DNA of 64,000 bases, from the NCBI GenBank assembly GCA_020444475.1, contig JAHLKV010000004.1, positions 519,197 to 583,196 on the forward strand, written 5' to 3'. Under the pieces are notes generated by a model. That model was not told where the DNA came from and searched no databases. It worked only from the letters and a program-made list of their open reading frames with translations. Of this stretch, positions 16,876 through 25,394 are shown piece by piece; the stretch's first letter is position 1, and each line of letters starts with the position of its first letter. Both the position numbers and the translations under genes were made by a program. The DNA comes from a bacterium (lineage in GTDB: Bacteria > Zixibacteria > MSB-5A5 > GN15 > FEB-12).

Positions 16876-17400
16876 ATGGCGTTTGAAGATCAACTCAGGG
16901 AATTCATGAAGAGCACGCTCGGCGATGCTCTGATCAGGGAAGACAACTTCCGGGAGCAGCTCTCCTTTTATATCAAGCCCGAAGCGATCTTCGACCTCTG
17001 CCAGACGTTTGTCGAAGATTCCTCGCTTGATATTCGATTCCTGAAAGATATCACGTCGGTCGACTGGTACGGCCACGAGGATGAGATGGCCGACGGGCGG
17101 TTTGAAGTCGTCTACAACTTCTATTCGCTCAAACACAAAAGCCGGTTCTTCGTCAAATGTCGCCTCCCCGAGGACAACCCGGAGATAGTTTCTCTCACGC
17201 CGCTGTTCAACGCGGCCAACTGGCTGGAGCGCGAAGTGTGGGATTTGATGGGCATCACCTTCACGGGCCATCCCGATCTCACCAAGATTCTGACGGCCGA
17301 TGACCTGGAAGGACACCCGCTGCGGCGTGACTTCCCGCTGACCTGGGAACAGCCGAAGTTCTCGTGGAACATGGACGATCCGCCGGAGGTGATCAAGTAA
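16876..17400 (+). CDS. nuoC: NADH-quinone oxidoreductase subunit C
   Basis: 30-kDa-type hydrophilic subunit that supports NuoD and NuoB near the quinone cavity. The 174-residue product has the conserved ITSVDWYG segment near residue 55 and the family signature ERVWDLMGI-like EREVWDLMGITFTGHPDL near residues 117-134. It ends with HPLRRDFPLTWEQP. It is separate from nuoD (not a NuoCD fusion), and the two genes share the A of TAATG. Confidence 0.95.
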   Translation: MAFEDQLREFMKSTLGDALIREDNFREQLSFYIKPEAIFDLCQTFVEDSSLDIRFLKDITSVDWYGHEDEMADGRFEVVYNFYSLKHKSRFFVKCRLPEDNPEIVSLTPLFNAANWLEREVWDLMGITFTGHPDLTKILTADDLEGHPLRRDFPLTWEQPKFSWNMDDPPEVIK

Positions 17401-18575
17401 TGTCGCTTGAAGAGAAAACCCTCCATATCAATATGGGTCCGCAGCACCCGTCGACCCACGGTGTGCTTCGTGTCGAACTCGACGTCGATGGTGAGACGGT
17501 CGTTCGGGCCAAGCCGATCATCGGCTATCTCCACACCGGCATCGAGAAGACGATGGAATCGAAGTTGTATTACAAGGCGATTCCCTGCACCGACCGGATG
17601 GACTATCTGGCGCCGATGTCGAACAATCTCGGCTTCTGCTTGTCGGTCGAGAAGCTGATGGACATCGAAGTTCCGGAGAAGGTCAAGTGGGCGCGGGTCT
17701 GTCTGACTGAGCTGACGCGGTTGAACTCGCACCTGGTCTGGATCGGCACGCACGCGCTGGATATGGGCGCCATGTCGATGCTTCTCTATGCCTTCCGCGA
17801 GCGTGAGTCGATCATTGATATCTACGAGGCCTGCTCCGGGCAGCGTATGATGTCGACCTACTTCCGGATCGGCGGTCTGGCCCAGGACCTGCCACCCGAC
17901 TTCGACAAGAAAGTCCGCGCCATCCTCGCCGATATTCCATCGAAGCTCGACGACTACGAAACGCTGCTGACCAACAATGAGATCTGGATCAACCGCACGA
18001 AAAATGTAGCGGTCATTTCCGCCGACGATGCTATCAACTGGGGATTGACCGGTCCGATGCTTCGGGGCAGCGGCGTCAACCACGATCTTCGTAAAGACAA
18101 CCCGTACAGCGGCTACGAAAATTTTGATTTTGACGTCCCGCTCGGGAAAAACGGCGATGCCTATGACCGTTATCTGATCCGTCTCGAAGAGATGCGCCAG
18201 TCTCTGCGGATTATCCGGCAGTGCCTCGACGGCATGCCCGAAGGTCCGTACCGCGCTCACGTACCCGGTGTGGTGCTGCCGCCGAAAGACGATGTTTTGC
18301 ACAAAATGGAATCGATGATCTTCCACTTCAAGATCATCACCGAGGGCTTCAACGCGCCGAAGGGCGCGGCGTACGTCGGCGTCGAGTCGCCGAAGGGCGA
18401 GATTGGGTTCTATATTCAGGGCGACGGTACCAACAAGCCGGTTCGTGTCCGGGTACGACCCCCGTCGTTCGTGAATCTCGCGGTATTGCCGGCGCTTACC
18501 GAAGGACGTCTGTTCTCGGACGTCGTCTGCGCCATCGGGTCGATTGACATTGTACTAGGAGAAGTGGATCGATGA
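17400..18575 (+). CDS. nuoD: NADH-quinone oxidoreductase subunit D
   Basis: 49-kDa-type subunit forming much of the quinone-binding pocket. From ATG 17400 the product is 391 residues. It starts with the conserved INMGPQHPSTHGVLR (residues 9-23), which contains the His that binds the quinone headgroup, and continues with GYLHTGIEK and the terminal SIDIVLGEVDR. An upstream in-frame ATG at 17364 lies within nuoC and would add 12 unconserved residues. It overlaps nuoE by four bases (ATGA), consistent with coupled translation. Confidence 0.97.
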   Translation: MSLEEKTLHINMGPQHPSTHGVLRVELDVDGETVVRAKPIIGYLHTGIEKTMESKLYYKAIPCTDRMDYLAPMSNNLGFCLSVEKLMDIEVPEKVKWARVCLTELTRLNSHLVWIGTHALDMGAMSMLLYAFRERESIIDIYEACSGQRMMSTYFRIGGLAQDLPPDFDKKVRAILADIPSKLDDYETLLTNNEIWINRTKNVAVISADDAINWGLTGPMLRGSGVNHDLRKDNPYSGYENFDFDVPLGKNGDAYDRYLIRLEEMRQSLRIIRQCLDGMPEGPYRAHVPGVVLPPKDDVLHKMESMIFHFKIITEGFNAPKGAAYVGVESPKGEIGFYIQGDGTNKPVRVRVRPPSFVNLAVLPALTEGRLFSDVVCAIGSIDIVLGEVDR

Positions 18576-19048
18576 TCCTGACCGAAGAGTCAGTAAAGGC
18601 CATCAAAGAGCGGCTCAAACAGTATCCGCAGCGCAAGTCGGTCATTCTGCCGGCGCTGACGATCGCATACCGCCAGGTCGGCCATCTCAGTGATGAGATA
18701 TACCAGGAAATCTCCCGGGTCACCAAAGTCCCGTATGTGGAAATAGCCGAAGCCGCGACGTTTTATACGATGTTCCCCAAGGAGCCGCGCGGCAAGTACC
18801 TCATCCAGGTTTGTCACAACATCTCGTGCGCCCTGCTCGGCGCCGATAGTCTGATCGGCTACCTCGAAGAGAAACTCGGCATCAAGAAGGGCGAGACGAC
18901 ACCGGATAATCTGTTTACCCTGATTTCGGTGGAGTGTCTCGGCTCCTGTGCGACCGCTCCGATGATGCAGATCAACTACGACTTCTATGAGAATCTGACC
19001 CGCGAGAAAGTCGACGCCATCCTCGAAGAATTGAAGGCTAAGGCATGA
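18572..19048 (+). CDS. nuoE: NADH-quinone oxidoreductase subunit E
   Basis: 24-kDa-type thioredoxin-fold subunit binding the [2Fe-2S] cluster N1a next to NuoF. In the 158-residue product the four ligands are Cys81, Cys86, Cys122 and Cys126 (CHNISC and ECLGSC). The N-terminal helical region with ALTIAYRQVGHLSDE is typical. It overlaps nuoD and nuoF by four bases each. A second, distinct NuoE-like protein is encoded at 58193 in the diaphorase operon. Confidence 0.95.
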   Translation: MILTEESVKAIKERLKQYPQRKSVILPALTIAYRQVGHLSDEIYQEISRVTKVPYVEIAEAATFYTMFPKEPRGKYLIQVCHNISCALLGADSLIGYLEEKLGIKKGETTPDNLFTLISVECLGSCATAPMMQINYDFYENLTREKVDAILEELKAKA

Positions 19049-20382
19049 GCTTCTACTCACCGGTCATAACCAACGCCGCTGAGGTGGCCAGGAGCGAATC
19101 GCTGCACCTGTTCCGGTATGTCGAAGACCCGGACCAGTACAAGGTCGAGACGTTCGAGAAGCACGGCGGCTATGAGGCGTGGAAGAAGGTCGTGACGTCG
19201 ATGAAGCCCGACCAGGTCATCGCCGAAGTCAAAAACTCCGGCCTCCGTGGTCGCGGCGGCGCGGGATTCCCGACCGGCATGAAGTGGGGCTTCGTCCCGA
19301 AAGACTCACCGAAGGCGCGTTACCTCATCTGCAACGCCGATGAATCCGAGCCCGGCACCTGCAAGGACCGCGTCATCATGGAGCGCGACCCGCACGCGGT
19401 AATCGAAGGAATGGCTATCGGCGCCTTCGCGATCGGCTGCCACCGCATGTTTATCTATATTCGCGGTGAGTTCGGCCACTGTATCGAGCGGATGGAAGGC
19501 GCGGTGAAGGAAGCCTACACGCGCGGTCATCTCGGCAAGAATGTCTACGGTTCCGGATACGATCTCGATATGGTCGTCCATTCCGGCGGCGGCGCGTATA
19601 TCTGTGGCGAAGAAACGGCTTTGCTGAACTCGCTGGAAGGAGAGAAGGGGCTGTCGCGCATTCGCCCGCCGTTCCCGGCGATCGCCGGTCTCTACGCTTC
19701 GCCGACCATCGTCAACAACGTCGAGACCCTTGCCGCCGTCCCGCACATCATCAATCGCGGCGCCGACTGGTACAAGACGATGGGGACCGAGAAGTCGGCC
19801 GGCAGCAAGATCTTCTCCCTCTCCGGACATGTCAAACGCCCGGGGAACTACGAAGTTCCGCTCGGCTTCAGCCTGAAAACGCTTATCTATGATGAGAAAT
19901 ACGGCGCCGGTATCCGCGACGGCAAGAAACTGAAAGCCGTCATTCCGGGTGGCGCATCGACGCCGTTTTTGACGCCGGATATGGTCGATGTCGGCCTGGA
20001 CTACGAATCGCTGCAGTCGGTCGGCTCGATGCTCGGTTCGGGCGCGATCATCGTGCTCGACGAAGATACCTGCATCGTCTGGACGATCATGAAGCTGATT
20101 CACTTCTTCCGGCATGAATCCTGCGGCAAGTGTACACCCTGTCGTGAGGGGACCGGTTGGCTCGAACAACTGGTCACACGCATTGAACACGGCGAGGGGC
20201 GTCCGGGCGATATTGACAAGATCGATGACCTGTGCGGCAACATCCTCGGACGGACCATCTGCCCGCTCGGTGACGCCGCCGTCATGCCGATTCAGTCGGC
20301 GATCAAGCTCTTCCGCGATGAATGGCAGTACCATATCGATCACAAGAAGTGCCCGTGCCCGAACAACCATGAGTTCAAGTGA
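19045..20382 (+). CDS. nuoF: NADH-quinone oxidoreductase subunit F
   Basis: 51-kDa-type subunit that oxidises NADH at FMN and passes electrons to cluster N3. The 445-residue protein contains the nucleotide/FMN motif GRGGAGFPTGMKW (residues 69-81) and the FMN segment CNADESEPGT (96-105). The N3 ligands are Cys360, Cys363, Cys366 and Cys406. Standard NuoF length, without the extra N-terminal thioredoxin and C-terminal ferredoxin domains seen in the 618-residue homologue at 56335. It overlaps nuoE, and nuoG follows after eight bases. Confidence 0.97.
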   Translation: MSFYSPVITNAAEVARSESLHLFRYVEDPDQYKVETFEKHGGYEAWKKVVTSMKPDQVIAEVKNSGLRGRGGAGFPTGMKWGFVPKDSPKARYLICNADESEPGTCKDRVIMERDPHAVIEGMAIGAFAIGCHRMFIYIRGEFGHCIERMEGAVKEAYTRGHLGKNVYGSGYDLDMVVHSGGGAYICGEETALLNSLEGEKGLSRIRPPFPAIAGLYASPTIVNNVETLAAVPHIINRGADWYKTMGTEKSAGSKIFSLSGHVKRPGNYEVPLGFSLKTLIYDEKYGAGIRDGKKLKAVIPGGASTPFLTPDMVDVGLDYESLQSVGSMLGSGAIIVLDEDTCIVWTIMKLIHFFRHESCGKCTPCREGTGWLEQLVTRIEHGEGRPGDIDKIDDLCGNILGRTICPLGDAAVMPIQSAIKLFRDEWQYHIDHKKCPCPNNHEFK

Positions 20383-20390
20383 GAGTATAG

Positions 20391-22958
20391 GTGGCAACTG
20401 ACGCGAAAACAGATACCGCAGCCCCGGCCCGGCCGGCTACCGTCACACTGACGATCGACGGTCAGGAGGTTACGGTCCCGAAGGGGACGACCGTCCTGGA
20501 AGCCGCGCTCGGCATGGGCATTCAAATCCCGACGTTCTGCTGGCACCCGAAATTGAAATCGGTCGGCGCCTGCCGTATGTGCTATGTCGAGATCGAGAAG
20601 ATGCCCAAGCTGGCGGTGTCGTGTGCCACTGAAGCGGTCGACGGCATGGTCGTCCACACCGATTCCGACCTGGTCAAGCGCGGTCGCAAAGCGATTATCG
20701 AGTTCATTCTCGCCAACCACCCACTCGACTGCCCGACCTGCGACAAGGGCGGCGAGTGCGACCTGCAAAACCTGACCTATCGCCACGGCATCGATGACAG
20801 TCGCTTCGACTTCATGAAGATGCGCTTCACCGAAGGCGCCGAGCGAACGACGTTCGATGACGTGCGTATCGGTCCGGAAATCGTTCTCAACCGCAACCGC
20901 TGTATCCTGTGTTACAAGTGCGTACGGGCGAATAAGGAAGCCTTCGGGGAATACGATCTCGGCGCCTTCGAGCGCGGCAATATCACCGAGATCAACGCCG
21001 CCCCGGGCCGCGAGGTGGAAAACCCGTTCTCCGGAAACCTCGTCCAGATCTGTCCGGTCGGCGCCCTGACCAACTCCGACTGGCGCTATAAGATTCGTGT
21101 CTGGCTCACCAAACAGGCCCGGTCGATCTGTCCGTTTACCGGCTCCGGCGCCAACACGCTGCTGTGGAAAGAAGACCACCAGCAAAAGATCTTCCGGTGC
21201 ACGGCGAGACGCAATGACGATATCGACGACGGCTGGATTGCCGACGTCACACGCTACGGTTACCAGTATGTCATGGCCGAGGATCGCCTGCAGACACCGC
21301 TCGTCAAGAAGGACGGTAAGCAGGTCAAGGCGAGTTGGGACGAGGCGCTCGCGCTGGTCGCCAAGCGTCTTCGGGAAGTCGATGACAACAAGGGTAATGT
21401 CTGTATCGGCGGACTTATCGCCCCGCATCTCGACAACAAGTCACTGTACGCCTTCAACAAGTTTATGCGGGTGACGATCGGCGCCAACAATGTCGACCAT
21501 CGCCTGGACTATCCGATGCTTCCGACCGACGGCAACTCCGCCTTTTCGATTCTGGCGTCGCGGCCGTTTACGATCGCCGATATCGATACATCGGATGTGA
21601 TCGTCTCCTTCGCTTCCGACATGCTCAAGGAGCATCCGAACGAGTACCTTCGGATGCGCAAGGCAAGTTTCTTCCGGCAGGCGAAGATCTACACCATTGA
21701 TCCGTATGCCGTGAAGAACTCCGATATCGCTTCACTTGATGTCGTTTACACCCCGGGCGCCGACGAGGCCGTCATCAACGCTCTTTGCCTGGCGGCTGCT
21801 GAGGACCAGATGGTTGACGCCGCCCGCATCAAGGGACTGAAAGAAAAGCTCTCGCACAAGTCGGCTGCCGATGCCGCCAAAGCGGCCGGTGTTGATCTCG
21901 ATGAAATCAAAGTCATCGCGCGGGCGCTGGCCAACGGTAAGAAGATTACATTCATGGCAGGCGAGCTCCTTGCGCGCAGTTCCTTCCGCGAGGCGGCCGC
22001 CGCGGCACTGGCGAACCTGAACCGTCTGTTCGATATCGACAGCCGGGGGCAGATGGCCCGCCTGGCTCGTTTCTCGAATTCGCGCGGCGCCGAGAAACTC
22101 GGACTGTCGCCGTTCCCGGCGCCGGCCGTGAAAAAGGAGCTTGAAGCCGCCTTCGGCTCGTGGCCGGCCAGCGATGCGCTGACTGCCGACAAAATGCTGG
22201 TGCAGATGAACAAGGAGGCGATCAACGCCGCGATCGTGATTGGCGCCAATCCGATCATGCTCTATCCCGACCGGGAGTTCGCCCGGGAGGCGCTGGAGAA
22301 ACTTGACTTCCTCGTCGTATGTGACTCGTTCGAGACCGCGACGACCTCGCTCGCCGATGTCGTATTGCCGCTGGCCAGTTTCGCCGAATACACCGGCGAC
22401 TATATCAATATGGAAGGACGCACGCAGACCGCCGAGGCCGCCATCAAGCCGCGCTTCCAGTCGAAGCCGGCGTATGAGATCGTCTCGCTGATAGCCCAGG
22501 CGCTCGAGAAACCGCTTTTCAAGTCCGACGTCGACTGCGGCACCGAAATGGCGAAAATCCTGGCCGCCGATCACGTCCTTCCCTGGCCGTCGGGTTACCT
22601 CGAAGTGGCCGGTGAACCGGTGGCCACCAGCGAGGAGTACCCGATTCCGCTGTTTGTCGGCGATGATCCGCATCACAGCGGACACCTCACGGAAAAGGCC
22701 AACTCGTTGTTGAATTTCCGAGGCGAGGCGTACGCTGAGATGTCGGCGGAACTGGCGGCCTCGCTGGACGTCAGGAACGGCGATTCAGTACGGGTGGAGT
22801 CGCCGGTCGGCAAAGTGATCGTGCCGGTCCGCATCTCCGACTGGATCGACACCCCGGTCGTGTTTATTCCGAGAAACTTCTCTTCGACTCCGGTCACGTC
22901 CCTGCTGATGCGCAAGGAACGGGTGAATCGCGTGAAGATTACCAAGGTGGCGGATTGA
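20391..22958 (+). CDS. nuoG: NADH-quinone oxidoreductase subunit G
   Basis: 75-kDa-type iron-sulfur subunit of the complex I electron wire, 855 residues. The N-terminal [2Fe-2S] site uses Cys50, Cys61, Cys64 and Cys78. Cluster N5 uses His110, Cys114, Cys117 and Cys123. Cluster N4 uses Cys171, Cys174, Cys177 and Cys221. The additional cluster N7 motif of E. coli and Thermus is absent: the corresponding stretch reads SICPFTGSGAN with a single Cys. A molybdopterin-oxidoreductase-like domain lacking cofactor ligands fills the rest. Translation starts at GTG 20391 with only a weak ribosome binding site (GAG). Confidence 0.95.
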   Translation: MATDAKTDTAAPARPATVTLTIDGQEVTVPKGTTVLEAALGMGIQIPTFCWHPKLKSVGACRMCYVEIEKMPKLAVSCATEAVDGMVVHTDSDLVKRGRKAIIEFILANHPLDCPTCDKGGECDLQNLTYRHGIDDSRFDFMKMRFTEGAERTTFDDVRIGPEIVLNRNRCILCYKCVRANKEAFGEYDLGAFERGNITEINAAPGREVENPFSGNLVQICPVGALTNSDWRYKIRVWLTKQARSICPFTGSGANTLLWKEDHQQKIFRCTARRNDDIDDGWIADVTRYGYQYVMAEDRLQTPLVKKDGKQVKASWDEALALVAKRLREVDDNKGNVCIGGLIAPHLDNKSLYAFNKFMRVTIGANNVDHRLDYPMLPTDGNSAFSILASRPFTIADIDTSDVIVSFASDMLKEHPNEYLRMRKASFFRQAKIYTIDPYAVKNSDIASLDVVYTPGADEAVINALCLAAAEDQMVDAARIKGLKEKLSHKSAADAAKAAGVDLDEIKVIARALANGKKITFMAGELLARSSFREAAAAALANLNRLFDIDSRGQMARLARFSNSRGAEKLGLSPFPAPAVKKELEAAFGSWPASDALTADKMLVQMNKEAINAAIVIGANPIMLYPDREFAREALEKLDFLVVCDSFETATTSLADVVLPLASFAEYTGDYINMEGRTQTAEAAIKPRFQSKPAYEIVSLIAQALEKPLFKSDVDCGTEMAKILAADHVLPWPSGYLEVAGEPVATSEEYPIPLFVGDDPHHSGHLTEKANSLLNFRGEAYAEMSAELAASLDVRNGDSVRVESPVGKVIVPVRISDWIDTPVVFIPRNFSSTPVTSLLMRKERVNRVKITKVAD

Positions 22959-22962
22959 CGAT

Positions 22963-23967
22963 ATGCTTGAAATGATTCTGATTTCATCGGCCAAAGTAAT
23001 CGCCGTCATACTGGCGGTACTCACCGGGTGTGCCTACGCGACCTACATGGAACGCAAAGTTGTCGCTTACATGCAGCACCGCATCGGACCCTCCTATGCG
23101 GGACCGTACGGGCTGCTTCAGCCACTCGCCGATGCGGTCAAACTGGCCTTCAAAGAAGATATCGTCCCTGACGGTGTCGAGCGGATCACGTATGCGATTG
23201 CGCCGATTGCCAGTTTCGTGCCGGCCATGCTCATCTTCGCGGTGGTGCCGTTCTCGAGCGACTTCACGTTTTTCGGGTACGACATCCCCGGTGTGATCTC
23301 CGATCTCAATATCGGCGTTCTGTACGTGCTTGCGATGACCTCGCTCGGCATCTACGGTATCGTGCTGGCAGGATGGTCGTCGCCGTCGAAGTACTCGCTC
23401 ATGGGCGGGATACGCTCTTCGGCGCAGATGATCTCGTATGAAATCAGCTACGGCCTGTCGATTGTCGGCATCCTGATAATCGGAAACTCCCTCTCGTTGA
23501 CCGATATCGTCTCACAGCAGGCATCGGAGTCCTGGCTGTTTTTCGGCAACTGGTATATCGTCAAGCAGCCGCTCGGCTTCCTGCTCTATCTGGTCTGTGC
23601 GATCGCCGAGACGAACCGTGCGCCGTTCGACCTTCCCGAAGCGGAGTCTGAGCTGGTCGGCGGGTACCACACCGAGTATTCTTCGATGCGTTTCTCGATG
23701 TTTTTTATCGCCGAGTACGCCTACATGATCGGCGTGGCCACGGTCGGAACGACGCTGTTTCTCGGTGGCTGGAACGGACCGTTCCTTCCCCCGATCGTCT
23801 GGTTTGTCATAAAAGTGTTCATGTTCATGTTTTTCTATATCTGGTTGCGCGCTACCTTCCCGCGTTTCCGGTACGATCAGCTTATGCAGTTCGGTTGGAA
23901 GGTGCTCTTCCCGCTGGCGCTTCTCAACACCATGGGGACCGCCGCGTGGGTGGTATTGTTCGGATAG
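22963..23967 (+). CDS. nuoH: NADH-quinone oxidoreductase subunit H
   Basis: Membrane subunit at the junction with the peripheral arm, lining the quinone channel. The 334-residue product has about eight transmembrane helices. The conserved cytoplasmic loop is ETNRAPFDLPEAESELVGG near residues 211-229, whose charged residues are linked to quinone chemistry and proton entry. KVVAYMQHRIGPSYAGPYG near 27-45 is another family signature. It lies four bases after nuoG. Confidence 0.97.
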   Translation: MLEMILISSAKVIAVILAVLTGCAYATYMERKVVAYMQHRIGPSYAGPYGLLQPLADAVKLAFKEDIVPDGVERITYAIAPIASFVPAMLIFAVVPFSSDFTFFGYDIPGVISDLNIGVLYVLAMTSLGIYGIVLAGWSSPSKYSLMGGIRSSAQMISYEISYGLSIVGILIIGNSLSLTDIVSQQASESWLFFGNWYIVKQPLGFLLYLVCAIAETNRAPFDLPEAESELVGGYHTEYSSMRFSMFFIAEYAYMIGVATVGTTLFLGGWNGPFLPPIVWFVIKVFMFMFFYIWLRATFPRFRYDQLMQFGWKVLFPLALLNTMGTAAWVVLFG

Positions 23968-23986
23968 CAGAGTATAGAGTGCAGCT

Positions 23987-24493
23987 ATGAAAGATATTCT
24001 CAAAGCGATCGGCAACGTCTTTATCAAGATGCCGCAGGGCTTTCTGGTTACGTTGAAGTATTTCTTCAAGAAACCGGTGACCCTCGATTATCCGCGCAAG
24101 AAAAAGCCGATGGTGCCCCGGTATCGCGGCAAGCACTACCTGGAGCGCTACGATGACGGCACCGAACGGTGCGTCTGCTGCGGTCTCTGTGCGGCTGCCT
24201 GTCCGGCTGACGCCATCTACATGGAGCCGGAAGAGACAGAGAAGGGGGAACGCAAGGCCAAAGTCTATGAAATAAACTTGCTCCGCTGCATCTTTTGTGG
24301 TTTCTGTGAAGAAGCGTGTCCGGAGGAAGCGATCTTCCTCGGTCAGGAGTACGAATTCTCCGCCGACGCTCGCAACAAGTTTCTCTGGACCAAACAGGAT
24401 ATGCTGGTGCCGCATCCCCGCAAGGACAATCCCTTCAAGCGGATTCTCCGTCGGGTGCGGAAGGTGTATGGAACTCCCGAGGCGACTCGATGA
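23987..24493 (+). CDS. nuoI: NADH-quinone oxidoreductase subunit I
   Basis: 23-kDa-type ferredoxin subunit holding clusters N6a and N6b between NuoG and NuoB. The 168-residue protein has two CxxCxxCxxxCP motifs: Cys62, Cys65, Cys68 and Cys72, then Cys101, Cys104, Cys107 and Cys111. An N-terminal amphipathic stretch (MPQGFLVTLKYFF) attaches it to the membrane arm. The stop overlaps the nuoJ start (ATGA). Confidence 0.97.
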   Translation: MKDILKAIGNVFIKMPQGFLVTLKYFFKKPVTLDYPRKKKPMVPRYRGKHYLERYDDGTERCVCCGLCAAACPADAIYMEPEETEKGERKAKVYEINLLRCIFCGFCEEACPEEAIFLGQEYEFSADARNKFLWTKQDMLVPHPRKDNPFKRILRRVRKVYGTPEATR

Positions 24494-25077
24494 CGATCGA
24501 CTATACCATCTTCCTGATCTCCGCGGCCGTGGCCGTGTTCGGCGCGACCATGATGATCATGCAGCGCAACCCGGTCGCATCGGTGCTTTATCTGATCGTG
24601 TCGCTGGTCGCGCAGGCGGTGGTGTACGTGCAGCTCGGCGCCATCTTCATGGGCGCGATCCTGATTGTCGTCTATGCCGGCGCCATCCTCGTACTCTTCC
24701 TGTTCGTTATCATGCTGCTTAACCTGAGGGCGAACCCCGAACTCTCGGCAGGGATGCCGACGCTGAGCTGGTTCACCAGGACGGCGGTGCCGGTGCTCCT
24801 GATTGTCGAGCTGTACTTCGTTATCGACCGTGTCATGCTCCCCAGTGCGCCGACCGGTATGCTCGGCGAAGTCGAGGACAACTTCGGCGCCGTGCATGAC
24901 GTCGCGATCAAGATGTTTACCGACTACCTCTATCCGATGCAGTTGACCGGCGTACTGCTGCTGGTCGCAGTTGTCGGAGCGGTGGTCATTGCCCGACGCG
25001 AAACGGCGGAGCCGCGCAAGACCGCCGTCAACCCGGGCGACAAAGCTGAAAAACCATCGAATACGGTGGCTGGATAA
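24490..25077 (+). CDS. nuoJ: NADH-quinone oxidoreductase subunit J
   Basis: Membrane subunit with the flexible helix thought to link the quinone reaction to proton pumping. From ATG 24490 the product is 195 residues with five hydrophobic helices. The GAIFMGAILIVVYAGAILVLFLFVIMLLNL segment, split over residues 54-83, contains the conserved third helix. The start was chosen over longer upstream readings that run through nuoI. The C-terminal 25 residues are polar and lysine-rich. It is followed by nuoK after one base. Confidence 0.95.
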   Translation: MTIDYTIFLISAAVAVFGATMMIMQRNPVASVLYLIVSLVAQAVVYVQLGAIFMGAILIVVYAGAILVLFLFVIMLLNLRANPELSAGMPTLSWFTRTAVPVLLIVELYFVIDRVMLPSAPTGMLGEVEDNFGAVHDVAIKMFTDYLYPMQLTGVLLLVAVVGAVVIARRETAEPRKTAVNPGDKAEKPSNTVAG

Positions 25078-25078
25078 T

Positions 25079-25381
25079 ATGGTACCTATTCACGCGTTTC
25101 TGCTGCTGGCAGTGATTCTATTCGGGATCGGCGCCTTCGGCGTGCTGATCTCGCGCAATATTATCGTGATGTTCATGTCAGTCGAGCTGATGCTCAACGC
25201 CGCCAACATGGTGCTGATCGCCTTCTCGCGCGCTCTCGGCATCGTCGATGGACACGTCTTCGTGTTCCTCGTGCTCAGTGTGGCGGCCGCCGAAGCTGCG
25301 GTTGGACTGGCTATGATTATAACAATCTATCGTAACCGGGAAACGATCAACATCGACCGGTACAACCTGCTCAAGTGGTAG
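25079..25381 (+). CDS. nuoK: NADH-quinone oxidoreductase subunit K
   Basis: 100-residue membrane subunit related to MrpC, with three transmembrane helices. Conserved glutamates used in proton transfer occur in SVELMLNAANM (near residue 37) and VAAAEAAVGLA (near 72). The start at ATG 25079 follows the nuoJ stop directly; upstream in-frame ATGs would add polar residues read from nuoJ in the wrong frame. RNRETINIDRYNLLKW ends the protein in the usual way. Confidence 0.95.
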   Translation: MVPIHAFLLLAVILFGIGAFGVLISRNIIVMFMSVELMLNAANMVLIAFSRALGIVDGHVFVFLVLSVAAAEAAVGLAMIITIYRNRETINIDRYNLLKW

Positions 25382-25394
25382 GGTAGACGGGCTC

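Noticed and set aside
19306..20397. Long minus-strand frame opposite nuoF
   Set aside because: Shadow of nuoF, whose cluster and flavin motifs are intact on the plus strand.
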